27,293 nucleotides of DNA from Nemertoderma westbladi (Eukaryota > Xenacoelomorpha > Nemertodermatida > Nemertodermatidae). Both the position numbers and the translations under genes were made by a program. The DNA lies in the NCBI GenBank assembly GCA_032718475.1, contig JAUCBJ010001315.1:1-27293 (forward strand). Direction: 5' to 3'. Below the pieces are notes generated by a model. The model was not told the DNA's origin and ran no database searches. It was given only the letters and a program-made list of their open reading frames with translations. This document shows, in pieces, positions 1-9,213 of the stretch (positions are counted from its first letter, which is position 1; the number at the start of each line of letters is the position of its first letter).

Positions 1-1
1 C

Positions 2-228
2 GGTCGTTGTGCCAGAATCCATGGAGAAGTGGCGAACTCATTCTGGAGAAAGTGTACTAGGGATTACTTTCCAACCCTAATTGGTAGACAAAAGTGGCAT
101 GCAGAGTCAGAGACATTCAAGTTGGAGATATTGTAGTTGTTCAAGATACCAAGGCACCACGAGGCTGTTGGAAACTAGCTCAAGTTAAAGAGGCGAAGCC
201 AGGTAAAGATGGTTTACTACATATGGTT
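2..228 (+). pseudogene. BEL/Pao pol C-terminal fragment (integrase end and DUF5641-like domain)
   Basis: This is the 3' part of a BEL/Pao retrotransposon polyprotein, cut by the window edge on the left. Frame 2 (from base 2) encodes a segment with the family-typical ANSFWRK...RDYFPTL...RQKW signature. From about base 106 the reading moves to frame 1 and gives VRDIQVGDIVVVQD, WKLAQV and GKDGLL, which is the strand pattern of the DUF5641-type C-terminal domain. The change of frame near 100-106 is an indel, so the copy is defective. The coding sense stops at about 228, where LINE-A begins, and the remaining C-terminus resumes beyond 17700. The family call rests on motif recognition only; integrase core residues lie outside the window. 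Confidence 0.75.
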
Positions 229-336
229 TACATATGGTGTGTTCGTGTTCCCATCCTAATGCCATGCTGAACATAACTGCTGAACTCCTGAACTGAACAT
301 ACCTATACTGACTGCTTTCTTCAAACGTTTGATATA

Positions 337-1356
337 ATGCCGAAATGCGTTGATTGTAATACTATATTCTCAAAGCTGTCTCAAAATGGTCTATGTTCCA
401 AATGTCGTGACACACGTCTGACTGCGCCCTCCACCCATTCAACCCAATCCACCGGAAATAGACGTTCGTCATACTCAGCCCAAACCAATCTCCAAGATAA
501 TCCGAATGTACGGCGTTGCTCCAACTCATCCCAAAGCTCGGCTTATTTCCCTGACGAGGAAAGCCGAGCTAAATCGAACAGCGTTAACGATAATAATATC
601 GGGGATAAAACGCTATTTGCTGATGCCTCTACCGGTACTCCCCCCTGGGAGAAGCTGTTATCGGGTCAACAGCGTATTGAATCCAGCTTAGCCGATGTAA
701 ATAAACAGATCTGTACCCTAACAAATCGCCTTATTGGTGTCGAATTGGAGAATACACAGTTGCGGAAAGACGTTCACGAGCTCAAGTTGAAACAAGCGAC
801 GACTGATTCTAAAATTTCATTCCTGGAAGACGAAAACAGAGACATTAGAAGACAGAACACTGAACTAAAAACTGTTTGTACCCAACAACAACGATTTTCT
901 GAGTCTGTAGATAAAGCGACGCGTGCGCGAAACATTGTCATCCTTGGAGTTTCCGAGGATGTTAACTTGGAATCCGCGAGTGGCGATGTCGAAAAATGCG
1001 AATATTTACTCGCATCCATTGGGCATCCTATGCGGGATTTTTCTGCGCGGCGGCTGGGTGCAAATAAGCGAGATAACCCTCGCCCAATCCTAGTGTCGCT
1101 TGGTCCATCTGCCGCTGGTAGGAGGGAAATAATCGAGTCCGCTAAACAGTTAAAAACCAAGGAAGTAACAAAAAGGATATTTGTGAAACCCGACATCCAT
1201 CCTGCTATACGTATAGAAAATAAGCGTCTGTGGGAAGTACAAGAGAGGGAAAAAGAACGCCCTGAAAATCAAGGCCGCTCCATAACGTATGATTATAAGA
1301 CTCGCAGTGTCCTAATAGATGGTGTCCCGATCGATCATTTCAATCCACATTTTTAA
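337..1356 (+). CDS. LINE-A ORF1 protein (zinc motif, coiled coil, RRM-like L1-type domain)
   Basis: This is a 339-residue RNA-binding ORF1 protein of a LINE, expected to bind element RNA in the ribonucleoprotein. The N-terminus has a CxxC-x12-CxxC motif (C4, C7, C20, C23), a possible zinc ribbon. Residues 30-100 are Ser/Asn rich and probably disordered. Residues 105-195 are Leu/Glu/Lys heptads consistent with a coiled coil. From about residue 197 the ARNIVILGV start, ARRLG, RPILVS, AKQLK and LWEVQ pieces match the RRM-like and C-terminal domains of L1-type ORF1p (Transposase_22-like). It ends with YDYKTRSVLIDG. The ATG at 337 is the first in frame and the ORF is uninterrupted. ORF2 follows about 20 bp downstream in another frame. 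Confidence 0.8.
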   Translation: MPKCVDCNTIFSKLSQNGLCSKCRDTRLTAPSTHSTQSTGNRRSSYSAQTNLQDNPNVRRCSNSSQSSAYFPDEESRAKSNSVNDNNIGDKTLFADASTGTPPWEKLLSGQQRIESSLADVNKQICTLTNRLIGVELENTQLRKDVHELKLKQATTDSKISFLEDENRDIRRQNTELKTVCTQQQRFSESVDKATRARNIVILGVSEDVNLESASGDVEKCEYLLASIGHPMRDFSARRLGANKRDNPRPILVSLGPSAAGRREIIESAKQLKTKEVTKRIFVKPDIHPAIRIENKRLWEVQEREKERPENQGRSITYDYKTRSVLIDGVPIDHFNPHF

Positions 1357-1376
1357 CAACCACTCATCCCAAGGAA

Positions 1377-1552
1377 ACCACTAAAATAAAAATATTATCA
1401 TGTAACTGTAATGGGATTGGTGAAAAGTACTTACTACCAAATGTTTTTAGCTTATTCAATAAATACGACCTAATATTTTTACAGGAGTTAAAACTTGCGT
1501 ATCGTTTTCATGTCCCAGGATATGAAACATTTAGAAGTTCTGTTGGCCCAAC
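1377..1552 (+). CDS. LINE-A ORF2, N-terminal part of the endonuclease (split by insertion)
   Basis: This is the start of the APE-type endonuclease domain of LINE-A ORF2. The frame reads KIKILSCNCNGIGEK, then FNKYDLIFLQELK with the catalytic Glu of the QE motif, then the GYETFRSSVGPT strand. No ATG begins the frame here, so initiation may be upstream, overlapping ORF1, or by reinitiation; the listed start is approximate. The reading stops at the LTR insertion after CCAAC (1548-1552). Skipping the insertion and one target-site copy keeps the same frame into 13696 onward, where HRGGTAIL follows, as expected for this domain. Confidence 0.8.
1548..1552. repeat. Target-site duplication CCAAC, left copy
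   Basis: CCAAC immediately precedes the left LTR and recurs immediately after the right LTR at 13691-13695. A 5-bp duplication is normal for LTR retrotransposon integrases. Confidence 0.9.
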
Positions 1553-2738
1553 TGTAAAAGCTTTTGTGGGTATAATCAGCCCCCTTGCCCCCGCAGGGTG
1601 CCGTGTTGGTGTTTTAACGGACATAAAAGTCGTTCTTATATATGTGTGCTTTGATGGACATGGTAAGGCACAAAACCCGCAATGCGTCAAATCCTCTAGC
1701 ACAGTGTAGTCTTGATGATTCAGATTACGACATCTAACAGCTGGTTGCTGGCATGGAAACGGCCGTTGGGAACATGGTTCTTTGTTCAGCTTAACAGCCA
1801 ATCAGGGCGATCTTTACTGTGGATGTGGAGGTATTTCTACAGATCGTACTAGGCGTGTTGATTCTTACAGTGTTACAGTTGTGTTGTTCCTCCTACGCCA
1901 GAACAACGGCTTTTGGAATGACTCGGTGTTTCAGACTTTAGAAGAAACATTAGTAGGCTTAGTTATAGAACGTATAACTGTTATCGGACCACGGTCCAAT
2001 ACACCATACCGGTCCAGTCTAATCACTATATCATATCTTAACCTACCGTCTTAATGATATTTACTGTTGTGTTTTGGTTGAACATTATTATTTGGAGAAT
2101 ATCGATAAATAACCCAAATTTCCCAATTTTCTTGATACACTACAGGTTAGAGAGACAGGCTATATATAACAATTGCGACATATATTATCGTGGTTTGTAG
2201 TGAATCTAATGCTATTTGATAGGCACTACGTGGGTCAATTGCTGTTCTCTTTATGTGTGATCAAATTCATTGACGGTCGGCAGATTAGTGTGCAGTATTG
2301 TGCGGTACCGGTAGTGTGCATGATTGTGGCTGATAACTAAGCATTTCCTAAAGAATGCGCCTTATACGTGAATCATAAGCCTTACAGTCTTACCGTTGTG
2401 TGTAGTATCAGTCATAGCTCTGTTTACTTAGGTAGAGCGCCACGTCCTAAAGGAACTGTTAATATTTCCCGAAAGTGAATAATATTTGTCAGAAATTATT
2501 TATTAACGATCAATCGAATAATACAGTAGGCTTCACTGCAATAACAAAATCTAAGCCCCATCCGAACCCAGTCTCCCGGGAATATCCAGCGGGTGAATGG
2601 ACGCGCACTAGGCTGGCTTCGGCTAATGTTGTGTTTATTGGTCTTAAATATTTGTCATCTTCTAAAGTCTGAACATAAACCAAAAGACATATAAATTTTG
2701 GCAGGTTAAACTGCTAAAGGTCTTCAAAAGCGCGTACA
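1553..2738 (+). repeat. 5' LTR of the inner LTR retrotransposon
   Basis: This is 1186 bp, TGT...ACA, and 1184 of 1186 positions match 12505-13690. It should drive transcription of the internal region. Short ORFs in it (for example on the minus strand at 1508-1801) recur in both LTR copies simply because the LTRs are identical, so they are not evidence of genes. Confidence 0.93.
2161..2169 (+). promoter_or_regulatory. Possible TATA box in the 5' LTR
   Basis: TATATATAA lies mid-LTR and is repeated at 13113-13121 in the other LTR. The position would suit a U3 promoter with the start site about 25-30 bp downstream. The call rests on sequence only, and AT-rich surroundings make chance matches common. 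Confidence 0.3.
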
Positions 2739-2802
2739 ATAACAGTTATTGCTTCTTTATTGCAGTAAGCAATAAAGTTGAAAGTACCGGTCGACCGGTA
2801 AA

Positions 2803-2890
2803 CCTGAACCGGTATTGCTGTAGGTCTGTAGGCCCAACTGCCTGAACCGGTACTGCTGTAGGTCTGTAGGCCCAACTGTCCTAACCGGTA
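2803..2890 (+). repeat. 38-bp tandem repeat with ACCGGTA core
   Basis: Two units start at 2803 and 2841, both containing CCTGAACCGGTA, CTGTAGGTCTGTAGG and CCCAACTG. A third partial unit begins at 2879 (TCCTAACCGGTAC). Confidence 0.8.
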
Positions 2891-3064
2891 CTTCCAGTAT
2901 AAGTACATTAGTATTATTCGATTTTGATTATTATATACCGGTAGGTCTTGATATTAAATCGGGGACTGCAGCCCTGGTTTTTTATTGGGATTTTTACTTA
3001 TTTCTGTCAGTTTTGTTTACGTGTAAGTTAATATTGAGCAGAAGACGTGTAAGTCTGCTCAGAT

Positions 3065-3645
3065 TGTACAGATAATTGTAGGCTTGACTGCTGTCTGACT
3101 TTTGTTGAGTCTGGAGAGATTGCGGCGTGTGTAGAGTCTGTCCAATAAAGTGCCAGTTAGTAAGTTGGGGCATTTTAAGTTGTAAGGTCAACCCCCTCTT
3201 AAAGAATAAGTCGTACTACCGTGTTAGAACGCATACTAACTAACCATTTTGGAATCTGCATATACTGTAGTTTATTTAGGCTTGATAGTAGTCTGCCAGC
3301 GTTTTAGCCTGTGTTTGTTTGTGCGGTCTGTTCAGATACCATAATAGTTATTACTCAGATATTTTGTAGGCCGGATTGTTGTCTGGCTGTTGTTGGGTCT
3401 GGAGAGATTGCTGCGTGTGTAGAGTTTGTCCGATAAAGTGCCAGTTAGTAAGTTGGGGCATCTATAGTTGTAAGGTCAACCCCCTCTTAAAGAATAAGTC
3501 GTACTACCGTGTTAGAACGCATACTAACTAACCATTTCGGAATCTGCACATACTGTAGTTTATTTAGGCTTGATAGTAGTCTGCCAGCGTTTGGTTTGTA
3601 TTTTGTTTGAGTATTCTGTACGGGTAGCGTAATATTTATTATTCA
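3065..3645 (+). repeat. 288-bp tandem duplication in the leader
   Basis: Two similar units with period 288: GTCTGGAGAG occurs at 3109 and 3397, and the long block containing GTCGTACTACCGTGTTAG recurs with only scattered substitutions. The outer edges are more diverged. The duplication is within the leader of the inner LTR element. Confidence 0.85.
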
Positions 3646-4587
3646 GAGTTTATGCGATTATTCGCAACATTCATGTCCCCAAGTTTATTCCAACAGTAAT
3701 TGTGCTTGTTACACATACCGTTATAGTTAAATTAACCCCGGTACTACACGGGCTGCTTGGCGTAGGTAAAGACTGGTGACTTTGTGCTCTGGTCACTCCA
3801 GCAGATGCCGTGGTTCTTTTAACTGTTCAAGTATATTTAACTGCTAGTTATCTGTTTTAATAAGTACTTGTACCTAATTTAGGGTTTAGTGTACAGTGCT
3901 TTCCGAAAGTAATTAGTGTGTAGGCAGTGTATTGTGTTGTAAAGTGGTTAATAGGCACGTTGGATCTGGTAGTCCGCGGTAATTAACTTCTAGGTAGGAA
4001 CACTCCGTGATACATAACGTAGTACCTATAGCGATACGGCTATAGGTCGTCAGACGGTGGTATTTTTCCTATCTGGACAACGCAGTATATTGACTACTGC
4101 TTTATTATTCTCAAATACCGTAGTATCCTGTCTGTTGTAATAACCAGAAGTTCTAACCTATTGTTAGACTGGTTTGTAGTTTCCCTGTAAAATTAACCCT
4201 AAAATTTCTTACGTAATATTTTTGTTGTGTTTAGTTAGAGATTTAATCTCACCCGTATCGTAAGTAATTTGTAGATAAGTAACTTAGGAAGTAGAATTAT
4301 TTGTTTTAGTGTCCAATAAGTAGCACTTCACTGAGAGCGCACAGCTTTTGTGTAGTGATTACTTCCCAGAAATAATAACATCTATTTCAATATTGTAACA
4401 AAACCCTGATACGGGTATAAATATTCTCAATCCAGCTAAATCTATCAATAAAATAGTAGGCCTGTTATACAACCTTTAGGTCTTAAAATCAGTTGGACTA
4501 CTGCTCAAATAACGGTAATAGAGTAAGTAAAGTAACCAAGTAACCCTTAACATTCAGAAATTCAATTATTTTAAAATAATTGACATA

Positions 4588-4836
4588 CTGGTATTTACAA
4601 TAGGCTTATTATATTTATTCTATAAATTTAGGCTGAAATCATACCGGTATTCTGTAATTAATTCTAGTCTGTAATAATTATACTTATATATACTATAAGT
4701 GTCAGCTGTATACCGGTATTCACGATAGGCCTATTATATATTTATATATATTTGTGCTAAAATTATATACCGGTATTCTGTGACAAATCTAGTCTGTAAT
4801 AATACTTATATATATACTATAAGCATACCGGTATTC
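4588..4836 (+). repeat. 125-bp AT-rich direct repeat carrying ATACCGGTAT palindromes
   Basis: Two units offset by 125 bp: TAGGCTTATTATAT at 4601 and TAGGCCTATTATAT at 4726. Each is followed by an ATACCGGTATTCTGT block, a TCTAGTCTGTAATAAT block and a TACTATAAG block. They lie just upstream of the gag ATG at 4971. Confidence 0.75.
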
Positions 4837-4970
4837 TAATATATTATATATATACCACATTACACTGAGTAGCAGCATCAGTAATTAATTATTAGGCTAA
4901 CAGTGATACTGAATTACTAGACTTACTTTAACTGTAATATAGCAGTAGGCATTCAACTGTACAAGTAAAC

Positions 4971-7900
4971 ATGTCTGACACAACCCAATCACTGTCAGAT
5001 AGTCTCTTAGAAAGTGTTAGAATGACTGTTAGACAGTGTCTTAAAAGGATCAGTGACCCAGATCCGAGTATAGAACATCCTAGATCCAAGTCTAAGTCAC
5101 CTACTATTGTAAGAAAGGCCATCCCTACAGTAGTAGTGTCAGACCCTAGGCTAGTAGAACACCGTAGGTCTATCATCGGCACTCGGGCCCAAGTCGAGCG
5201 GGATCAAGAAGCAGCTGTCAAACAGCAGCAACATCCTAGCCAAGAACCTAGTTTTCAGCGGCCCGATAGCTCCAGTAGTTCGGATACTGTTGAGCGGACG
5301 CCCGAACGCGGAGCGAAGATGGCGGATACGGTTTATGATGAGCGGCCAACCTTTGAAGAATCAACCGACGCCACTTCTTCTCAAGTGGAAAGCGAAGTGG
5401 AAAGCGAAATGGAAAGCGAATTAACAGCAGCAGAGAAGCCGCGAACTAGAGACGCTATTGACATCTATCTGTCAGACTATCAGCGATTCCTAGGAGACAA
5501 AGAGTTGAGGAGACGACTGTCTGGACTTCGCCCTAATAGTGAAGGAACCAAGCTTGTGTTGGACGCAATCGATGCGGAAATGTTAGCTGCGAATCAAGCT
5601 AAATTTGATGAACAACTCCGCATCACAAGAGTCCAAGAAGAACAAGTGAAGAGAAAACTAGTCGAAGACAAAAAGACAGCAGCAGTAACAGCGGCAATGG
5701 CAATAGCAGAAGCAGATAGAAAGGCGGCAGAAGCAATGGCTGAAGCAGATAGAAAGGCGGCAGAAGCAATGGCTGAAGCAGACAGAAAGGCGGCAGAAGC
5801 AATGGCTAAAGCAGACAGAAAGGCGGCAGAAGCAAGGGCTGAAGTAGACAGAAAGGCAGCAGTAGCAATGGCAGCGGGCGAAGCAGATAGAAAGATGGCA
5901 GAAGCAGTGGCAGAAGCAGAACGGAAAGCGTCTGAAGAGGCCACCCAAATGGAGTTAGAAAATCTGGAAGAGACGCAGGACTGCATAAATAAACAGTTAA
6001 CTGCTAGTCAAATGCAGATGATGAGTCGATCTACTCCCAAACGCCAAGGCTATACATCATCGGAGGAAGGTGATACCACCAATCCTGAAGGCGGAGGAAA
6101 TAGATCTCGTCTCAGTAGGCGTAAAAGAACATCTCACCGTCATCAATTGCCTGATTTGCCCCCAGCTGTTAGAAGACAATTAGCTAGCACAACTGTAGGT
6201 AGTACAGAACCCACAGACCAAATTATTACCGTCAACAGACTCCCTACTATAACAGATGAGCCTGAAATAATTAGGCCTGTTCTTGAAGCCACCCCATCGG
6301 TGCTAGAGACACCTGTACTCCCTGAAACAAACTCTAAATTCCCTTTACACAGTACTACACTGCATGTACCCGGTAGAACAGTCCATGAGAATATCCCTGT
6401 CCTGGACGCAGAGAGAGAAATCAAAAATTTGTCTCCCATCGTTCCGCGTCTGCCCGCTACAATGTTGGCGACTCCCGCTTCGGCGGTCGAGTGGGTAGAG
6501 GAGGGACAGCGGGGGATGAATCTCCTGCTCGGACAAATGCAGGAGACTGTCCACCAACTCAAGGGAACAGTAAGGGAAAGTAGAGTAGAATTACAAGAAG
6601 TGCAGCAAAGTATCGCGCTAGAACGCGACAAATTAGTCAATATACAAAAGGGTATACTAATACCCCCTGTAACATTGTGTCAACCTGTTAGGTCTGAAGT
6701 ATTACATGCGCAAGGTGTGGAGCCTACACGCATCTATACTGCTAGTGAAGTAGAAACTCCTATAGCAAACCCTATTAAGGGTGATTATAAACCTGATGTT
6801 AATGATATTCCCTATAGACCTGATAATAATCCGAGACATTTATATACCGATAATTCGATATTAAATAATACAATGGCTCAAGAAAGCTTTACGCGTCAGA
6901 TGGCTAGAACAGAAGCCCGCCAAGCGGTCAAAGTGGGAGAAATCGTCAAATTCAATGGAGATGAGATGAAATGGTTACCTTTCAATGAATATTACAAAGA
7001 TAGCATACAGAACTCTGTACTATCTAACGGAGAGAAACTTAGATTCCTCATCAAGTGCTTGGAAGGACCTCCCAAGTTAATGGCGTTAAAGTTTATTGGA
7101 CATCCAGATGGATTAAGACAAGTTTGGGATACATTAAACATCAGGTATGGTAACAAGGATAACATAGCTAAGTATTTGTATGCAAAATTAGTAGCCCCCC
7201 GAAAGTTCCTTAGTAGCGGGATTATAGAATTTTCCGATGAGATTCAGGAGATCTGTAGACAATTGGATTGGTTAGGTAAGTCTCATGAATATCAGAGTTC
7301 CATGGTTATTGGAGCCATAGTCTCTACTTTACCAAAGGGTGGAGTATGTACACGCTGGGACAAGAAAGTGTTGTATATGAATGAGCAGCAACGACGAGGC
7401 CCTACCATGGCTGATCTCATGTCCTTCTTAGATAGTGAAGTAAAATTACAACTCATAAAGCAGTCCAGAGAGAAAACATTAGAAAATAAGGTAAGTGAGA
7501 AACCCGTTTCTCGGAGAAGGGTAACACCAGTGTGTTATACTGACGACGGCGAAAGCCAAGCTTCTCAAGAAGAGGACAGCGGGAAAGACACGGACCGAAC
7601 TTACTATGTTAACAAAACCTCAAAGGACGTAAGTAAATATAAGGCTCGAACCCATGACAGGAGAGAACAGGTTGCTAAGACTCCTCCTCAGTCTCCTAAC
7701 AGAATGCACGGAAGAAAGCCCGAAGAAAGAACGAGAGTGCATAACGTTACCCAAGGTAAAGTGAGTAACATCAAACCAAACTGTGCGCTGTGCGACGGGC
7801 CCCACCGTTTGAGTGCGTGTGCGGAATTCCTAAAGAAATCCCTAGTAGACAGACGTGAAGTCATGTGGGATAAGCGGTTATGCTATAATTGCCTCAGACC

Positions 7901-8177
7901 AGGACACCAACGGCGAACCTGTTACTCCGACGTAAAGTGTGCAAAGTGCGGTGCGAAACATCACATCTTGTTACACAGTGAATTCGACCGAAACAACCCG
8001 AGTCAGGTAAGTGAGCCCGAACTACATGTCCAATTCAGTGACGTAAATGACACTGATCAAGAATCTGAGATGGAAGGATTCTATACGGACGAAAATCTCA
8101 GACGCCAACGAATCCTGTTACCTAATAAATACCGCAGTGTATCGAGCACTTACTTACGAAAAGGACACCGACAATGA
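4971..8177 (+). CDS. Gag polyprotein of the BEL/Pao-like inner element
   Basis: This is a 1068-residue structural Gag, expected to assemble the virus-like particle and bind element RNA. The ATG at 4971 (context GTAAAC-ATG) is the first of a long uninterrupted frame. Residues 1-150 are Ser/Glu/Pro rich. Residues 246-325 are an Ala-rich 11-residue repeat (core EADRKAAEAM) predicted to form a long helix. About 655-815 is a DUF1759-like Gag domain (KFNGDEMKWLPF, FLIKCLEGPP, VWDTLNIRYG). Zinc knuckles follow: C938/C941/H945/C950, C971/C974/H979/C984 and a last C990/C993/H998-999/H1003 motif ending HHILLH, the usual BEL/Pao arrangement. The protease frame overlaps the end by 131 nt. The absence of stops in so long an ORF suggests recent selection or recent copying from an active source. 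Confidence 0.88.
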   Translation: MSDTTQSLSDSLLESVRMTVRQCLKRISDPDPSIEHPRSKSKSPTIVRKAIPTVVVSDPRLVEHRRSIIGTRAQVERDQEAAVKQQQHPSQEPSFQRPDSSSSSDTVERTPERGAKMADTVYDERPTFEESTDATSSQVESEVESEMESELTAAEKPRTRDAIDIYLSDYQRFLGDKELRRRLSGLRPNSEGTKLVLDAIDAEMLAANQAKFDEQLRITRVQEEQVKRKLVEDKKTAAVTAAMAIAEADRKAAEAMAEADRKAAEAMAEADRKAAEAMAKADRKAAEARAEVDRKAAVAMAAGEADRKMAEAVAEAERKASEEATQMELENLEETQDCINKQLTASQMQMMSRSTPKRQGYTSSEEGDTTNPEGGGNRSRLSRRKRTSHRHQLPDLPPAVRRQLASTTVGSTEPTDQIITVNRLPTITDEPEIIRPVLEATPSVLETPVLPETNSKFPLHSTTLHVPGRTVHENIPVLDAEREIKNLSPIVPRLPATMLATPASAVEWVEEGQRGMNLLLGQMQETVHQLKGTVRESRVELQEVQQSIALERDKLVNIQKGILIPPVTLCQPVRSEVLHAQGVEPTRIYTASEVETPIANPIKGDYKPDVNDIPYRPDNNPRHLYTDNSILNNTMAQESFTRQMARTEARQAVKVGEIVKFNGDEMKWLPFNEYYKDSIQNSVLSNGEKLRFLIKCLEGPPKLMALKFIGHPDGLRQVWDTLNIRYGNKDNIAKYLYAKLVAPRKFLSSGIIEFSDEIQEICRQLDWLGKSHEYQSSMVIGAIVSTLPKGGVCTRWDKKVLYMNEQQRRGPTMADLMSFLDSEVKLQLIKQSREKTLENKVSEKPVSRRRVTPVCYTDDGESQASQEEDSGKDTDRTYYVNKTSKDVSKYKARTHDRREQVAKTPPQSPNRMHGRKPEERTRVHNVTQGKVSNIKPNCALCDGPHRLSACAEFLKKSLVDRREVMWDKRLCYNCLRPGHQRRTCYSDVKCAKCGAKHHILLHSEFDRNNPSQVSEPELHVQFSDVNDTDQESEMEGFYTDENLRRQRILLPNKYRSVSSTYLRKGHRQ

Positions 8178-9213
8178 GTTCCCCCCAACTACTTTTGACA
8201 GACAACCATCTTGGAAAGCTCCAACTTCCAACGTAGGAATCAGAGAATTTCCTGTGGTGCAGGTAAGAGTTCACGGTCCCAACAAAAGTTACATAGTGAA
8301 CGCCCTCCTTGACTCTGGCAGCACAGGAACATTCATCGATCAAGAACTAGCCGAATACATCTTTGCTGGACAACCCAAATTCCGAACTAAGTTAAATATG
8401 TCAGGAGTTATACAGGTTTGGAAATTCACCATAACGGCAGATTACTATGTAGGTGCGTTGTCCACCCCCCAGGATAAATTAGGAGAACAAAGTATAAGGT
8501 CAGTAAAAATGGTGGCTATAAAGAACTTCGCTACTACCCAAGTAGAACCTTATAACTGGGACGAGGACGAGAGCATCCAACAGCTTAAGATACCTCGATT
8601 CCAGACAGATTATCCTGGAGTGCAAATACTCATCGGCCAAAACGCGCATGAGGCGCTCGAGACATTGGAGAAACAGCCTGCTCAACCGCAGCCACTACGG
8701 GCCTATGCGGTAAGAACTAGAGTGGGTTGGTACTTTACTGGCCCTTCCCGCAGAACTCTCGAAGAGAGACTACCACAAGAACGAATATACCAAGTAAATG
8801 ATTGGGAAGTGGAGAGCAGTGAGGTGGACGAACTAACTGAGGGAACACCATACTCCTCAGATAATGACGATATTAACTCCAATGTAGATCAATGGAGACA
8901 TTGCCTTGGGACGATTAATCCAGCCGACATCGCTTCCAGAGGAGCAACTCCTCAAGAACTGATAGATACTCCAGGCTGGTTAGGTGGATCCGACTTCTTA
9001 AGTAAAGAAGAAGAATGGCCACCTCATCTTACCACGGCAGAGATTAGACAGGCCAAGGGAGCGGAGAAAGTAACACAACAACTCAATCGCTCAGCTGGTC
9101 GTTTATGTTTACTGGAAAGAGACCGAAAACTGTCTGGAAAATATGGAAGGCAAGATACTCTTCCTACGACCACTTCCCTAATCCGACAAATATCTAGGGA
9201 CTCCATAACGTAA
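8047..9213 (+). CDS. Aspartic protease fused to the RNase H-integrase linker (pol with large internal deletion)
   Basis: This is a 388-residue remnant of BEL/Pao pol. From about residue 55 it reads as the DUF1758-type retropepsin, with the catalytic motif DSGST at 89-93, then GVQILIGQN and RVGWYFTGP. After about residue 265 it goes directly to WRHCLG (W283) and NPADIASRG (291-299), then WLGG.DFL and EEEWP. In intact BEL/Pao pol these come after the reverse transcriptase and RNase H. About two enzyme domains are therefore missing, with the frame kept open across the join. No integrase zinc finger or catalytic core follows; the last 50 residues are unrecognisable and end in a stop. The ATG at 8047 is nominal. 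Real translation probably enters from gag by a +1 shift near 8150-8165. Confidence 0.82.
   Translation: MTLIKNLRWKDSIRTKISDANESCYLINTAVYRALTYEKDTDNEFPPTTFDRQPSWKAPTSNVGIREFPVVQVRVHGPNKSYIVNALLDSGSTGTFIDQELAEYIFAGQPKFRTKLNMSGVIQVWKFTITADYYVGALSTPQDKLGEQSIRSVKMVAIKNFATTQVEPYNWDEDESIQQLKIPRFQTDYPGVQILIGQNAHEALETLEKQPAQPQPLRAYAVRTRVGWYFTGPSRRTLEERLPQERIYQVNDWEVESSEVDELTEGTPYSSDNDDINSNVDQWRHCLGTINPADIASRGATPQELIDTPGWLGGSDFLSKEEEWPPHLTTAEIRQAKGAEKVTQQLNRSAGRLCLLERDRKLSGKYGRQDTLPTTTSLIRQISRDSIT

Larger units (their letters stand above)
229..1552 (+). mobile_element. LINE-A, 5' segment (short 5' UTR, ORF1, start of ORF2)
   Basis: This is the left part of an APE-type non-LTR retrotransposon, interrupted at 1553 by an LTR retrotransposon. 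The 5' boundary is inferred because BEL/Pao pol sense ends at about 228 and resumes at about 17701. The only direct duplication visible at the two junctions is GTT (226-228 and 17701-17703), so the exact ends are uncertain. About 110 bp of non-coding leader precede ORF1. The nearby repeat ACATATGGT at 219-227 and 230-238 may be a 5'-junction artefact. Confidence 0.75.
2739..4970 (+). other. Leader of the inner LTR element, non-coding and rich in tandem duplications
   Basis: There are 2.2 kb without a supported gene between the 5' LTR and gag. It holds three sets of direct repeats: a 38-bp unit (2803-2878), a 288-bp unit (about 3065-3640) and a 125-bp unit (about 4588-4836). ACCGGT-containing palindromes such as ATACCGGTAT recur. 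The first bases after the LTR (ATAACAGTTATT) are palindromic and do not look like a tRNA 3'-end complement. A packaging or regulatory role is possible but not shown. Confidence 0.7.

Noticed and set aside
1508-2672. Small ORFs in the LTR that recur at 12481-13624
   Set aside because: Identical only because LTR copies are identical; no domain, no proper starts, and some use GTG.
5594-5986. Minus-strand Ala/Ser and Cys/Phe-rich ORFs opposite gag
   Set aside because: Shadows of the 33-bp coding repeat in Gag.
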